Both the position numbers and the translations under genes were made by a program. Shown piece after piece: positions 1 to 12,209 of a stretch of 64,000 nucleotides of DNA (positions are counted from its first letter, which is position 1; each line of letters opens with the position of its first letter). Source of the stretch: Periconia sp. R9002. Taxonomy: Eukaryota > Ascomycota > Dothideomycetes > Pleosporales > Periconiaceae. Below the pieces are notes generated by a model that was not told the DNA's origin, did not search any database, and saw nothing but the letters and a program-made list of their open reading frames with translations. The stretch is from positions 150,784 to 214,783 of the forward strand of contig JAMAHW010000075.1 of the NCBI GenBank assembly GCA_023627715.1, read 5' to 3'.

Positions 1-2405
1 GATAGTGTAAGAAGGTGGAAGACGGAGATATTTCAGTGGTTGCGGCCAATCCGATGCACGAGCTATGATGCCTCCCTTGGTATCCAGCATGATAGCTTGT
101 ACAGCAGTTTTGTTATCTACCTTACAATCTTCGATCAATTCCAAGGAGCGATTTGAAGGGAGGGTGCGATACCCCAAGGTTTTTTTTTCGTGGATCTCAC
201 CAGTGTCCGTAGCAAAGAGTCGCACTTCTACTTCGACATTGATGTCTTGTAGCGTCGTGTTCATGCACCACACGTCAAAGATGTATGACTTCTTAGCTAG
301 ACCATGAGGAGCACCTGGAATCTGAGGTGGTGGAGATCTGTGGCGTTTCAACTCAGGTGTGGAGCGGTGGATTCCCACGGCGAGTGGCGCAGACTCCCGC
401 TTAGTCGCATAGAAAGCCAGCTTTCGCTCGCCGTGGAAGTCAATGATTGCCCAACTCGCCACTGGCCAACAGTCATTCAGCTGAGAAATACGGTCAGAGT
501 GCGATGTTGACTTTGGTAATTTGAAATGTGAGAGAAACTTACCTGCCAAATAAGTTGGCCTCCACAATATTCGCGACTGCGTCCTTTCCACTGTCGTCGG
601 CAGTTGCGCACTGCAAAAGCAAGACATTCCGCCTGAATAAGCTGAGTGGCATATACCCAGCTCTCTAGAAGCATCGAGTCTACACGAATATTCTCCAAGA
701 CATATAGCGCCAGCCTTCGCTGACCTCCTTCCGCTTTGTTGTGCAGCTCCATCACTGCGCTCTGGGGATGTCTCTGTGAAGGATCCACCACAAAACGAGG
801 CACAGATCTAGTCGACGGATACGCCAGCATACCGAACTCTGAAACAAATCGTCCTGTGAGTTTGTCCCATAATTGATAGGGCTCTTGTGTACCGTGCCAG
901 ACATTCCACTGGTGAATGTCGCCAACGGTGCGATCTGCCGTTCCGTTACCTCCCCATGGAGATCCAGGATGGTAGGGAATACCAGGTGAGTGTTCGGATA
1001 TAGCAGCTGGGAGATATGTTTCATAAATGGTTCTAGCTGGGAACTTCGTTCCAGTCCAGTCGCCCGCGTGATCATCGGGATCATAATCTAGGTTGAGCGA
1101 CTCTATAACTTGGTAATCTTCGTTGTTTCCAGCGTAAATTACGATCGAACAATAGTTTCTTAATCGCTTGAGTTGGTCGACGGCTTCTTTCTTCACACTC
1201 TCTGCAAACTCCGGGTAGCAAGGATATTGGCCGCAAGCAAACATAAAATCTTGCCAGATGAGTACACCGCGACGGTCGCATTCGGTGTAAAAAGCCTCAT
1301 GCTCATATATACCACCACCCCAGACTCGTAACATGTTCTGATTGCCCTCCAGACAGCTTTCGATTGACTTTGCATAGTCGTTTGGCGTCAAAGCTGTGAG
1401 AAAAGAATGGCCCGGGATGTAATTAGTTCCTGACATGTAAACGGGATGATTGTTCACCTCTAGAAAGAAACTGGTACCAGGCTCATCGATCAAAGGCTGT
1501 TGTACCAGGCTGATTCGACGAATACCGACAACTGTCGTGCTAGTGTGAGTAGTAATCCCGTCTTGACCGCTAGCGCATACCTCCACAGTATAGAAAGTTT
1601 GGGGGCCATGACCAACGGGCCACCACAATTCCGGCTGAGGAACATCGATAGAGACTTGACCCTGAGTTTCGCCTGCGGCTAATTCCAAGTGCGAGAGGAA
1701 AGTATGTTGGCTGGGAGATTTTACAGTGACAGTGATGGCTACGTCTTGGCCAAGTATTGCGCTCCAAGAGCAATTCAGAGTTGCCTGCTGTAGATCTTCT
1801 GCAACGGTAGCGCGTACAAAAACGTCATAGATTATTGACGTATAGCTTTCAAGACGGATCTCACGGTACGGACCGCATGAGAGCAGAAGCGGTCCCCAGT
1901 CCCAGCCATAGTGATATGCCGCTTTGCGAACATGCAAACGCGAACCTTCTCCATTAAAGGCGCGGAACTTGCCATGCTTGGACTCGAGTGCGCGACCCTC
2001 GCGGAGCGCGCTTCGAAAATGGATGCGTAGTACATTGACACCTGACTGCAAGATGCCTGTCACATCGACGCGATGACGATGGAACATGTTGGTGGAAGAG
2101 AGTATACGACGGTCATTGAGAGAGACAGATGCATACGTGTCAAGGCCCTCGAACACAAGGTCCTGCCGCGAATGACTACTGTCTGGCTTGTGATCGAAGT
2201 CGCACCGATACTCCCAATCGCACTCGCCAACCCACTGCACGAGTCGTTCATTTCCCTCAAGAAATGGGTCTGGAATACGGCCCGCGTCGAGTAGGTCTAC
2301 AAAGATTTCGGTCGTTGGCTTGTGATGAACGGAAGCCTGCCAATCTTCGTCATTGCCATAACGGCGCCACCACCATCCAGCGAGTGTTTGTGTAGTTGTT
2401 GCCAT
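1..2405 (-). CDS. Beta-mannosidase (GH2), C-terminus cut by window edge
   Basis: Hydrolyses terminal beta-1,4-mannose from manno-oligosaccharides. Exon 1 runs 2405-543 (621 residues, start at MATTTQTLAGWWW; the open frame begins slightly earlier but without ATG). A 62-nt intron spans 542-481 (GTAAGT...CTCAG) and exon 2 runs from 480 off the window edge. The splice joins in phase to give the GH2 mannosidase signature QLNDCWPVASW. The putative acid/base Glu lies in AGNNED (about residue 428) and the nucleophile Glu in SEFGM (about residue 522). The N-terminal sugar-binding and Ig-like domains are present. No signal peptide is visible, which favours the intracellular B-type mannosidases. It is divergent from the Zn2Cys6 regulator starting at 2755. 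About the last 60-80 residues lie outside the window. Confidence 0.93.
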
Positions 2406-2754
2406 GGTATACAAAAGTTGAATTGAAAGTTTGATGGTGCATGCGAAGCGAAGTGTTTAATTTTCATGGTCGATTTTGACATTTTGTTAGGTGCTTTGCA
2501 CACAAAAGTTAGAGCTTTATAGTGGCGTTTATCTGGTAAAAAGACGGGAAGAGGTATGCAGCCGATGTTTTCTCCGACACTAGGCATAACCGTAAAGGAT
2601 GCCTGTTGCTCATGTAATTTGGTGGGGAGGGCGAGTCAGTTTCCCATAGCCGACGCCGTGCTTTTCCCCATCTTTTTTCCTGCATTTTCCCCGCACTTTC
2701 CCCCGTACTCATTCCCCCAGAACCATTTCCCCCAGCAATAATTATCAGCCAGTC
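2406..2754. promoter_or_regulatory. Divergent promoter, beta-mannosidase / Zn2Cys6 regulator
   Basis: A 349-bp gap separates the two divergent start codons, so both promoters must lie here. Pyrimidine-rich and CCCC-rich stretches at about 2660-2735 precede the regulator start, as is usual in fungal 5' leaders. No regulator binding site could be assigned with certainty. Confidence 0.55.
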
Positions 2755-4261
2755 ATGTTCAAGTCATGTAATTACTGTCGCCATCGTAGAAAGAAGTGCG
2801 TGCAAGCACCTTCTTCAACCCGATGCTCAGATTGCGACCATCTCGACCTGCCATGCGAGTTCAGCCTCCGCCATCCCAGCCTTAAGCGGCGCCAGACATC
2901 CAAACGAATTGCCGCACGTGTTGCAACGGCCACCTCAAGAGGTTTCAAAACTTTTTCTGAAGTCGATAGTGGCAGCAGCGGCAATAATGCTGACAGTGCC
3001 AACCTCAAGGAAGGCGATTGCCAGTTACGTCTCGCTGGCCGAAAAGACATGGCCAACAAGCGTCTCTTTCGACCAACAAGCCCCACAGGCGAACAGACAG
3101 ATGAATGTTCATCAATAATTGAGAGATATTGGCAATACGTACATCCTTACTTTCCTTTTGTCCCACCGGAGATGCTGGGCAACGGCGACTTAGGAAGAGA
3201 TGCCGACTTAAGATACTGCGTAGAGCTGGCCTCTCTCTTGTCTGTTAAATCAACGAAAGATCTGGAACCTGGCCATCTCTACACAGAGCGATTGGCATCA
3301 GTTTTGTCACATGACCGACTATCCATGCCAGTTGTTGTCGGTGCTCTTCTCTTGTGTCCATATTTTGACTTTGATGATGGGCTTCTTCAAAACGTAGGCG
3401 ATATCTTCGTCCTCGAAACCTTTTGCTAAATGCTCCCAATTTGAACAGGTATTCAACACTGTCAACCGCGAGATCATAAATGCTGTGGCATGGGTACCGC
3501 CTGCGATTGCGGCAGGTGCTCTTCTCACCAATGTGTGGAGGCGCCTCGCTGGACACTCCCACCAACCACTGCACCTGTCACCAGAAATTTTGAGCAGCTA
3601 CGCCCAATCGCTTGATCCCGCGACCTTTGGTCACCATTATCTACGCCTCTCCAGACACGCCGCAGAGCTCGATCAACGCTGCACAGCGATGGAACTGGAG
3701 GGAATTCAACCTGATAGTCGACTGGTTTGGTCGAAGCTGGAGTACGATTGTCTTCTTTGGCAGGTCTGTTTACCCTCCTCACTCTTGGATACTCGTGACG
3801 ACCTTCCGGCCACTCCTGAGTCTGTCGTGATCCACTGCTTCTCGAGTTTGCTATTACTGTCATTCTACAGCTACGTTCTGAAGAATGCAGACCAGTTAGG
3901 CGCCTTGATAGCGTTACGACCCGTGCCAGGCGTTCTGCTCTTCATGTGCGCTCTCGCTCGCAGTACCTTTATCTGTCCGCGCAAATTGCTTGACCGTATG
4001 ACATTGCTTGTCAGCATTCAAGCACAGACGGCGCGCATCATGTTGCAGCTGTGGCATCAAACAAGGTTCGAGAACTGCAGAGCTATTCTGAATCTCTGGG
4101 AAAACCACGGTCAACAATTTCCGACCTTGGCTCGGCAGGTTCGCGAAGAAATTGGGACCGGACCTTGGGCGATTGAAGAGATTGACGGCTACTCAGTGTT
4201 CTGGACGTTCCGCGACCTCCGGACCTTAACAGCCAAATTCATCTTTGCTGGCCGTACATGA
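2755..4261 (+). CDS. Zn2Cys6 transcription factor
   Basis: Nuclear transcriptional regulator of 483 residues. Exon 1 is 2755-3393 and exon 2 is 3449-4261, with a 55-nt intron 3394-3448 joining in phase 0. The N-terminus carries a complete binuclear zinc cluster (C-x2-C-x6-C-x8-C-x2-C-x6-C, residues 5-31), followed by a basic linker and then a fungal transcription-factor middle domain beginning with YWQYVHPYFPFVPP. This arrangement is typical of regulators of sugar and polysaccharide use. Its divergence from beta-mannosidase suggests, but does not prove, that it controls mannan breakdown. The protein is shorter than the 600-900 residues common in this class. Confidence 0.85.
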
Positions 4262-4811
4262 TAGGTGGTGTTACTTATCCCCCTTTCTGCATTCTTTCGC
4301 TTAAGATGTCATCTGTAGGCTAAAACATTTACCTGCATCCCCACCAGGTTTTTAATTTATATCTAGCATGTTGGTCTAGGCGAAATTCCCCCACTAATAT
4401 AGCCAGCATAGATAGTTAGAAGTCGGATGCGTTTCCTTAACGGGATGCATGGGAATATTAAAGCAAGGTGCATTTATGTGATAAACGTGATGGTGCCAGG
4501 GTTGGGATTTATCCTGTTGATCCAATTCCATGCACCTCCATGAGTGGCCGCGCGTTTGAAAACGCATAAGAAGTTTCATTAAACCATGTGATTTTTTGAG
4601 CAGTCTACATATTATTGGGGGACGAAAATTGCGTAGATGATGGTTTTGCGTTGTTTACAAGAATTTGACAAGCCATATTGGATTGCGCGTTCAGTTTGTA
4701 CACGGCGCCAGCAGCTATTAAACCCTTTTCCACTGGTACAAATACCAAGCATACAGTCCAGTGCCGAAACAACTTCATTATGATTTTTTTTCTAGATTCC
4801 ATCCTGCCAAA
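4262..4811. other. Intergenic, no gene seen
   Basis: Holds the 3' region of the regulator and the 5' region of the sialidase-fold gene. Short open frames occur on both strands, with no recognisable domain or splice pattern. Confidence 0.6.
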
Positions 4812-5351
4812 ATGTGTGCCTTTCTCTCCTCAACGTTGACTATTATCCTCTCCCTTACCTTTCTCATCGCTCCATCGACGGCTCAAACTGATCCTCCTGC
4901 GCCACAACCCACAATCGGTACCTTCACAAACATTACCATCTACGAACCTTATCCTTCCTCTTTTCCCCCTCACACGCTGACCCTCTCTAACGCCACCGTC
5001 CTCGTTGCCTTTCCTGATCCATCATCTCCCTCTACCATCCAAATATACCGCTCCATCAACGACGGGTTTTCATGGTTTGAATTTAGCACCGTAAAGGAAG
5101 ATGGAATAACACTTGTACATCCACGCTTGGCCTATGTGGAGGGCAATCTTGCGGGGGGTACGGGTGACGTGGTGCTTGCTGCACAAAGAATTTCACAGGG
5201 ATACTTAAGCGGGATAGAGGTCTGGGTCAGTGGAGACGGAGGGGAGACCTGGGATGAGCAGAGCGACGCGGCCGGGCTTGGAAGTGCAAGTGTAGTAGGC
5301 GGGGACTTGGAACTTCTGTCGAGGTAAGTATCGCTTGCTCCTAGAAGAAAT

Positions 5352-5395
<44 letters not shown>

Positions 5396-6189
5396 CACAC
5401 AAACCTCGCTTCCCTATTTTTTCTTCATCGAACGGCATACATCTGCCGCGATATACATTCGAGCATGACTAAGATGATGCGAAAAGGGGCTCGTCCCTCT
5501 CGATCTTTTATACTGCGGGAGGCGACAAAACACACGGGTCGCGCATCATGCAACAAACTACCACCGATGACTACGACTCCTGGACCAACGCCACCAACGT
5601 CGTTGCCTCGGATTCCGCTTCAGATCTCCCTTCAGACCTGAGCATTGCGCAGATTGCAAATGACAAGTACATACTCGCCTTCCAGTACATCGACTTCAGG
5701 GACCCCTCAACGAATAGAACCACGTCCCCTATCTTCTACAAGATATCGTCGGATCCCGTAGGTGCATTGTCAGACCGTACTCGAAACATTCGCATCAAGG
5801 ACTCTGCGTACGTGCCGCAGGGGGTGCCGTCGGTGACATGGAGTTCTATCGGTGGGCCGAACGGGACGATTGTGTTGTCTGATTCAGTTTCACGTAGTCT
5901 TTTCCTTAATAGGCAGGGTGGAGATGGTTCATGGGAAGAGGTGCAGGGTGTGGTTGCGGGGGCAGCAGTGGGAAGAGAAGTTGTTGTTCGTAAGTGCATA
6001 CCCTTTACTCCTTTCCTGCTTCGTACAGGTTAATGTTTTGTATTTCTTTCTCGGAGCATGAGACAGCAGCTAACAGGCGTACGTTCAGCTCAAACTGATC
6101 AGACGAAAGTAAGGATTACGGAGGTAGGTGAAAAGCAGATTTTAGTGTCAATAATTGATCTGGGCAAAGTACTTAGTAAATTGGATTAG
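4812..6189 (+). CDS. Secreted sialidase-fold (BNR/Asp-box) glycosidase, GH93-like
   Basis: Predicted 371-residue secreted enzyme. Exons are 4812-5323, 5487-5989 and 6089-6189; introns are 5324-5486 (GTAAGT...AAAAG) and 5990-6088 (GTAAGT...TTCAG). The summed exons are an exact codon multiple. Start MCAFLSSTLT gives a clear signal peptide ending near PSTAQ. Asp-box motifs are visible as INDGFSW and SGDGGETW, and the C-terminal strand ends VSIIDLGKVLSKLD. Fungal proteins of this fold and length include exo-arabinanases (GH93), which act on plant arabinan; the exact substrate is inferred. Intron 1 contains 41 consecutive A residues (5353-5393) and uses a weak acceptor, so this junction is the least certain part of the model. 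Confidence 0.62.
5353..5393. repeat. Poly(A) mononucleotide tract, 41 bp
   Basis: An uninterrupted run of 41 A residues inside the first intron of the sialidase-fold gene. Its length may not be reliable in the assembly. Confidence 0.9.
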
Positions 6190-7074
6190 ATAGAGTATTT
6201 AATAATTTTCTGATCAATAATCAAGATGTCATGCACGTGCGCAGTATGTAGTGGCGGTGGGCTTTAGTCAGGCTTTATGCCATTAGTTGCGCCAACGGAA
6301 AATGTAGTCCTACCATTCAAACCACACATCAATACGAGCTCACCTTGCAACGCCCCTCTTAAGATCTGATGCCAGCGGCGAAAATCCAGCCGCCACGTTT
6401 TTGGACCCTCGGCAAAGAAACTCAAATCTTGAACGGCGAATCAGATGAGAGACTAAAATAAGATCGAATCGTGGTAAGCATCTCTATTTTAAAGTTCAGC
6501 CACGATCTCCATTTTTGTAGCCATATTACCGTCAGCACATTCCCCTTTATGTGCATAGTGCAAAGGTGATTGGTAGCGCTCTCACAAGCCACACTGATTA
6601 GTCGCACTAAAACATTCCCACTACCAAGACGTCGGCATCAGCATAGGACCCGCCTTTTCAGCACAGTCCTGATGGTAGTCTGAAGGCTATAACTCAGCCC
6701 TCCACAGAAGCTCGTTTGACTTCACCAAATTGGGATTATTTTCCTTATTCAGAACATTTTTAGAGTTCTCACATTCTGCTTGTTAATGGTGTTTCTTTTC
6801 TAGAAACATCAGCATCGAGGTCTCGAACGGCTTGTCTCACGGTTTTCTCACATCCGAGGAAAACATCAAAGAGGCAGGACATGTTGCTGATGATTTCGAT
6901 CAAGTATATAATATGTCTTGATTGCCTGTGGAATAACATCTTCACCACCACGCCTTTCATTCCAACTACAGTTCCTATTTCCTATTGACTGTCTTTTGGT
7001 TCTGCTTCTTTCCTCTTTTCTTCCATTTCTTTTCCAATCAATTCAGTGTATATACATTTATAGTAATCGTCGCC
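6190..7074. other. Intergenic, no gene seen
   Basis: 885 bp without a supported gene. It contains a copy of a CCAAGACGTC-type motif (6624-6636) resembling one found upstream of the two cysteine-rich secreted proteins near 26 and 28 kb. CT-rich DNA at about 6985-7040 is the 5' leader of the next gene. Confidence 0.5.
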
Positions 7075-8507
7075 ATGAAGTTCTCCAGGACTGCACTTGC
7101 GGGCGGTCTTGCCGCTGTTGCCTCTGCAGGCGCCATCGACAAGCGTGGCTGGCAAAATGTCTCGGTCTACTGCTCCGATACCACCGTGACGGAGACTGTC
7201 ACCGTTACCGCCGGCTCTGGCGGTTCTCCAGTAACCGCAGCTGATGCACCCCCTGCCCCTACCTCTGTGTGGACTCAGGGTGGATCCGTTACATCTGTGC
7301 AATATGATACCACGGTAAGCGCAAGAACTGAGCTGTACTCAAGTATCAATGTATACTAACAATTTTTACCCAGAGCGGATCGCGCTATACTACCGTCAAT
7401 GTGTACTCCACAGGTACCGGCAAGAAGGAGTGCACCCGCGCTGTCTACCACGAGAAGACCCAGATCAAGGTCGAGATCATTATCATCGTTGAGGTGATTG
7501 TCGACAACAAGCCCACAGTCAGCACTGAGTCGACCAAGAGCGGAAGCGTAACCGCAACCCCACCGCCTGTGACCTATACTCCTCCGTCCAACAGTGGCAC
7601 AAGCAGCGGCGCAGCAACGACCACCAGCCTCTTTAGCACTCCCACAGGTACTAACAAAGTCATCGATGTCCAGCTTCGCAATGACAACGGAACCTTCCAT
7701 TACGTTCCCGACCGTGTCAACGCCGCAGTCGGCGATGTCATCAACTTCCGCTTCTTCCCCAAAGCCCACTCAGTCACTCAATCTGAGTTCAAGACACCCT
7801 GCACGTACAACGGCGGCTTCGATACTGATCTCACCACTGGCTCCGCTGATGGTAATGTGACGAGGCAGTTCACGGTCAAGGATGTCTCTAAACCCCTTTG
7901 GTTCTATTGCAAGGCCCAGGGCCCACCCAACCACTGCGGTGTTGGCATGGTCTTCGGTATCAACCCCGGTGACAAGATGGATCAGTTCATTGCCAATGCT
8001 AAGGCTCAGAACGGCCACCTCAACGGCAACACCACTACCTCCGCCACAGGTACCTCCGCCTCCGCCACCGCCACTTCCACCAGCTCCGGTTCCCAGGCGA
8101 CTACCACCGTTGTCGTGTCTGGTGGACTCAACCTAACGGCCGGCGTGAACACCTTGAAGTACGACCCACCGTTCCTTCCCCGCGCCTCCAAGGGCGATCT
8201 CATCGTCTTCGACTTCCGCAAGTTGAACCACACCGTTACCGAGTCAACTTTCGATGCTCCCTGCACCAAAAAGAGCAGCGATGTATTTGACACCAACTTC
8301 AACGACTTCAACTCTGCAGATATTGCTGGCTCCAAGCTTGAGAAGTTCACCGTGCCAGACAACGAGCCCCACTACTTCTACTGCAAGCAGGCCAACAAGA
8401 CACCCAACGGACACTGCTCCAATGGCATGGTGTTCGCCATCAACATTGACCAGAGCAGGTTCGATGCTTTCAAGGCCAATGCTTTGAAGACAAAGCCTGC
8501 GTCTTAA
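7075..8507 (+). CDS. Secreted protein with two cupredoxin domains
   Basis: 457-residue extracellular protein with exons 7075-7314 and 7374-8507 (59-nt intron 7315-7373, phase 0). MKFSRTALAGGLAAVASAGA is the signal peptide, followed by a KR site. The first part is Thr/Val-rich. Two plastocyanin-like domains follow, each about 130 residues, separated by a Thr/Ser/Ala linker at about residues 320-350. Each shows the fungal extracellular cupredoxin pattern: GD-x-F-x-F, an H-[ST]-V-T motif, a PC cysteine, then W/Y-FYC and a second CGVGM- or CSNGM-type motif. Such proteins are common in plant-associated ascomycetes and their role is unknown. No C-terminal GPI signal is seen. Confidence 0.85.
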
Positions 8508-9075
8508 GCATGAAGCGTGAAAGATAGTAATATGTATTTAGCATTGGTTGGTTTTTTGACGATTTTTGATGTTTTTCTATAGACTACATTTGAGCGATAT
8601 TGATTGGATGTTTAATGATGGAGATTGCTATGTCATCGGCCTTATAGTTTGACGTCTAGAATGCAGTAGCTAGGTATTAGAATGCTAGTTATGCAAATTA
8701 TTGAGATTGTCGAAAGTTTTCTAGTTTTCGCATGCAGGACAAGCCCCATCACGTGAGCGTCAGCAGCTACTCCCCAAAATCTCATCTCAGCACGCGCAAC
8801 TTCTTCACATCGCAATCCTTGGACACCTTCACTCCTCGCAGTATCTCCAAGATGGTATTAGAGGTATTCCATGGCTGTTGGCAGGCCCACCCCAACGTGC
8901 TGAAATCACGAGAGAAGAGAATGCTCGGACCTCCGGCTCTCCGACATGTTCCGACCGGACACACCACCATCAGCACACTGTGAATGCTGCTCTACCCCTC
9001 ACACGCAGGCAGCGCAAAACCACATAAAGGCAGCATGCACCGTCGCACAAGATTTCAATCTACTTCACAGCAGTC
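8508..9075. other. Intergenic, no gene seen
   Basis: Contains the 3' region of the cupredoxin gene and the promoter of the DUF5519 gene. The 83-codon forward frame at 8732 has no domain or coding character. Confidence 0.5.
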
Positions 9076-9891
9076 ATGGCTTTTAATCTGAACCTGGAGC
9101 GACTGACCTCTTCTCTCGACACCCACCGCATCACCGCCATCCTTCGTACCCACCCAACCACCGTCCTTTCGACCATTGGTCTCGCCCTCACCCTTCCTTT
9201 TGCCATTCGCGACTATCAGCTTTTCAAATCGTATGGCTCCAGTGGCGTTCCCAGCAACATCTTCGGCTGGCTCTTCACCACATTCCTACGCACCATCAGC
9301 CGCGAGCAGCACTCCCCAGCCATCTATCAATCCAAGTCCATACCATTTGCCGACTCTCCCGGCTATCTACCCGCCGACTTTCCACCAAAACGGCATTCAG
9401 ATCGGCCAAGATTAGGCCCGCACCCCGTCCCACAGCGCCAACTCGACCAACTGCCGTCCCCCGCCATCCGCCAAAAGCTCGTCGACCGGTTCGCCGAGCT
9501 CGGTGCCCAGGCTGAGCGTATGGGACTCATTGAGGTGCGCCAGAGCATGTTTGAGCGTCACAATCAGGCGTTCTTCGTCGCCAAGTCGCGTAAGTGGCAC
9601 GCCATCGCCCAGCAGACGCGCGGCGAGACGGCCCATGTACATGGTATTGTTGATGGGAGTATTCATGTTGTACTCCACCCGAAAGACTGCAGCAATTTGT
9701 TTGAGCGCGGGTGGGCGCAGCGACATGCGTTATCGGGCACGACAGTCATAAAGTATCTGCTGGGTGCGAGCATACCGGTCAACTACGTGCTGGTATATTC
9801 ACCGCGAGACGAAGCAGAGCTCGAGATTGTGATTAGTATTTTGAAAGCCTCCATTCAATTTATGGCGGATACGCGGGAGCCGTTGGAGTAA
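9076..9891 (+). CDS. DUF5519 / luciferase-domain protein
   Basis: 271-residue single-exon protein. An N-terminal hydrophobic helix (about residues 25-48) suggests membrane anchoring. The C-terminal half, from FVAKSRKWHAIAQQTRGETA to GTTVIKYLLG, matches the DUF5519 'luciferase domain' family by its conserved E-x-AHVH, D-G-S-x-HVVLHP-x-D and GWAQRH-x-LSG motifs. The name is historical and light emission is not implied; the function is unknown. The gene stands alone between a cupredoxin protein and a long spacer. Confidence 0.82.
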   Translation: MAFNLNLERLTSSLDTHRITAILRTHPTTVLSTIGLALTLPFAIRDYQLFKSYGSSGVPSNIFGWLFTTFLRTISREQHSPAIYQSKSIPFADSPGYLPADFPPKRHSDRPRLGPHPVPQRQLDQLPSPAIRQKLVDRFAELGAQAERMGLIEVRQSMFERHNQAFFVAKSRKWHAIAQQTRGETAHVHGIVDGSIHVVLHPKDCSNLFERGWAQRHALSGTTVIKYLLGASIPVNYVLVYSPRDEAELEIVISILKASIQFMADTREPLE

Positions 9892-11337
9892 CGGTTTGAC
9901 TAGTCCTGGGGGATGTAGCAGTTTTTTTTTTTTTTTTTTGACCACACGCGTAACTACAAATTTGGCAACTGTGCGGCAATGTGTTCTTGCCCCAAGTTTT
10001 TAGTGTAGAAGGGTCTCTACCTTTACCTTGCATACATCAGGCATTTCAGCGATGTTCTTAACTGACAAGTAAAGCTCGTCAACGCAAGCGTTCCAACCCA
10101 TCCACACTCATTCACTGCGTACGACACGTCCGTGTGATGTTTCAGTTGATCATCCTGCTCGGATCTCTTACAGCAATCCACTCCAGAATATCCAATACTG
10201 CTCCATTTTCAAATCAATCGCCAGATTGCAGTAGCTATCAGCAAAAAGGATCTTTCGAGCACTGTCCAGCCTTTCTATCCTAACACTCCAAGGGGTCACA
10301 ATAGACAATACCGACTTCTCTTTTTCTAGAAAGAACATAGTCCAGCGATCTATACTGGGGCGTATGTTTTGGATCGTGCATATGCGCCAGTGTGCGAAGT
10401 GAACAATTACTTGATATGATTGTTCCACAGTGGCACTGCAGATGTGCATCCACAAAAACTCCTCAAGACTGCTACGGTTACCCAGTATTTGCATGGTCTT
10501 GGGTTTGATTGGTTGCAACACACCATAGATGCAAGTCCGGAGGACCTGTCTTGAAAAGGAAGGTAAGGACGTCGCCTCGTCTCCACCTCTGAAAGTGCCG
10601 AGTGGTTTCTAGCTGAAAGCGGTCCGTGTGGGGTCTTTGTAGCTTCCACCTTACAAAGTGAGAAAAAATACGCTCTGTTCTTTTAGCGACCATGAACAAG
10701 GCTTCAATAGTCTTGGTCTTTATCAGTCTCTTGTATGTGTGCATATCAATGTGATGCAACTCCAACAGCTATCGTCGAACAGGGAAATGCTTGAAGTGAT
10801 TTCAAACTGACCATTTTTGTGATCAAGTCTTGGTACAAGTGCTTATCCCAACTAAGTATGTATTAGAAAAAGCTTGTTGCAGAGATTCGAAGGCACAGAA
10901 CATTTAGTTCTAAGTCGGACAGTCTCAGTTCAGTTTGCCCTCTCCTTTTCTACGATAACTGTTGCATTTTATTAAAACGTCAGACGGTGATAGGACTGAA
11001 AATACGCCCTCTACTATTTAATCTATACTCTTATCCACTTTGCAACATACTTTTATTGCTTATGAAAAGTGGCCTGATAACCTCCGTACAAGAAAAATGC
11101 CTCAGCGCAGGCTTCTGGGAATCAGGAAGGTGAGCTTTTATCCTATACGTGATTTTTGGGCCTATCAACAACTTCTGGTGGGGCGGCACTATGTCCGGGT
11201 AAATCTTATGCATTCATTATTTGACAAATTCTTGGAAAGCGAAGTTAGGGGTTTCATATTTTCCTGAGCGACAACACCTTATATAAAACTCTTTTACAAC
11301 TTGAAGTATCGATTTACTTCAACAACACTGTTCGAAA
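9892..11337. other. Long intergenic spacer
   Basis: 1.45 kb without a supported gene. It includes an 18-bp poly(T) run at 9922-9939. Overlapping short frames on the minus strand at 10168-10765 have no recognisable domains and conflict with each other. The right end holds the promoter of the G1 peptidase. Confidence 0.5.
11280..11288 (+). promoter_or_regulatory. TATA box of G1 peptidase gene
   Basis: TATATAAAA lies 50 bp upstream of the start codon at 11338, a typical position for a fungal TATA element with a short leader. Confidence 0.55.
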
Positions 11338-12209
11338 ATGAAGCTCTCTTCATATATCACTTCCGTTCTTTTCGCTTCGTCCATCGCTGCTAGTCCCCTA
11401 TCAGCAAGGGAAACCGCAGTCGCACGTATTAGTAGGCGTGCAGCGCTTCAAGACCGTCACTCTAATCTTCTTCAACCTTCAAACCTTGAAGACCTCCATG
11501 CTGAAGCCGTCAACAGCAGTCTGGTACGATACAGCAACAACTGGGCCGGTGCCGTACTAACCGGTTCTGGCTACAAAAGTGTGACTGGCATTTTTACTGT
11601 ACCCACTCCGAAGAGGCCTTCAGGAGGAAGCTCTTCAAATGCATACTCGGGTTCAGCATGGGTTGGCATCGATGGTGATACCTGTACCTCCGCCATTCTG
11701 CAGACTGGAGTGGATTTCACCATCATAGGTGACAGCGTATCATTCAGGGGCTGGTATGAGTGGTGGCCGGATTATCCATACGAATTCACTGAATTCACAG
11801 TCAAAGCCGGCGATCAAGTGAAGATGACTGTCACTGCGAGCAGCACTAGTAGCGGGTCTGCTTCCCTCCAGAACCTGTCTACAGGCAAGACGGTTACTCA
11901 GAAAATTACTGGTCAAACAAACAAGTGAGAAACACGCAATAAATCTTCAGCGAATATATACTGACAGACTCTCTCAGACTGTGCCAAACCGACGCTGAGT
12001 GGATCGTCGAAGATTACAATACGGGTACTGGACTGGTTCCTTTCGTAGACTTTGGAAATGTTTCGTTTTCTGGTGCTTCAGTCAATACTATGATTGGTTC
12101 AACGCTTGGCGTTTCGGGTTCCCAGATTTTCGATATCAAGCAGGACAAAGTTCTTACTTTATGTTCTACACCGGATTCATCAACCGTTACCTGTTCGTAC
12201 ACTGGCTAG
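11338..12209 (+). CDS. Secreted glutamic peptidase, family G1 (eqolisin)
   Basis: 272-residue secreted acid peptidase; exons 11338-11924 and 11978-12209, intron 11925-11977 (GTGAGA...CTCAG). A signal peptide (MKLSSYITSVLFASSIAAS) and a propeptide precede the mature domain beginning near RYSNNWAGAV. The catalytic dyad typical of the family is present: Gln122 in ILQTG and Glu203 in AEWIVED, the latter reached only after splicing, which supports the intron. YEWWPDYP matches the conserved substrate-cleft loop. The likely role is extracellular protein degradation at acid pH. Confidence 0.92.

Noticed and set aside
8732..8983. 83-codon plus-strand frame before the DUF5519 gene
   Set aside because: No start context, domain or hydrophobic pattern; upstream region of the real gene.
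10168..10765. Overlapping minus-strand frames of 80-117 codons
   Set aside because: They overlap each other in different frames and show no recognisable family.
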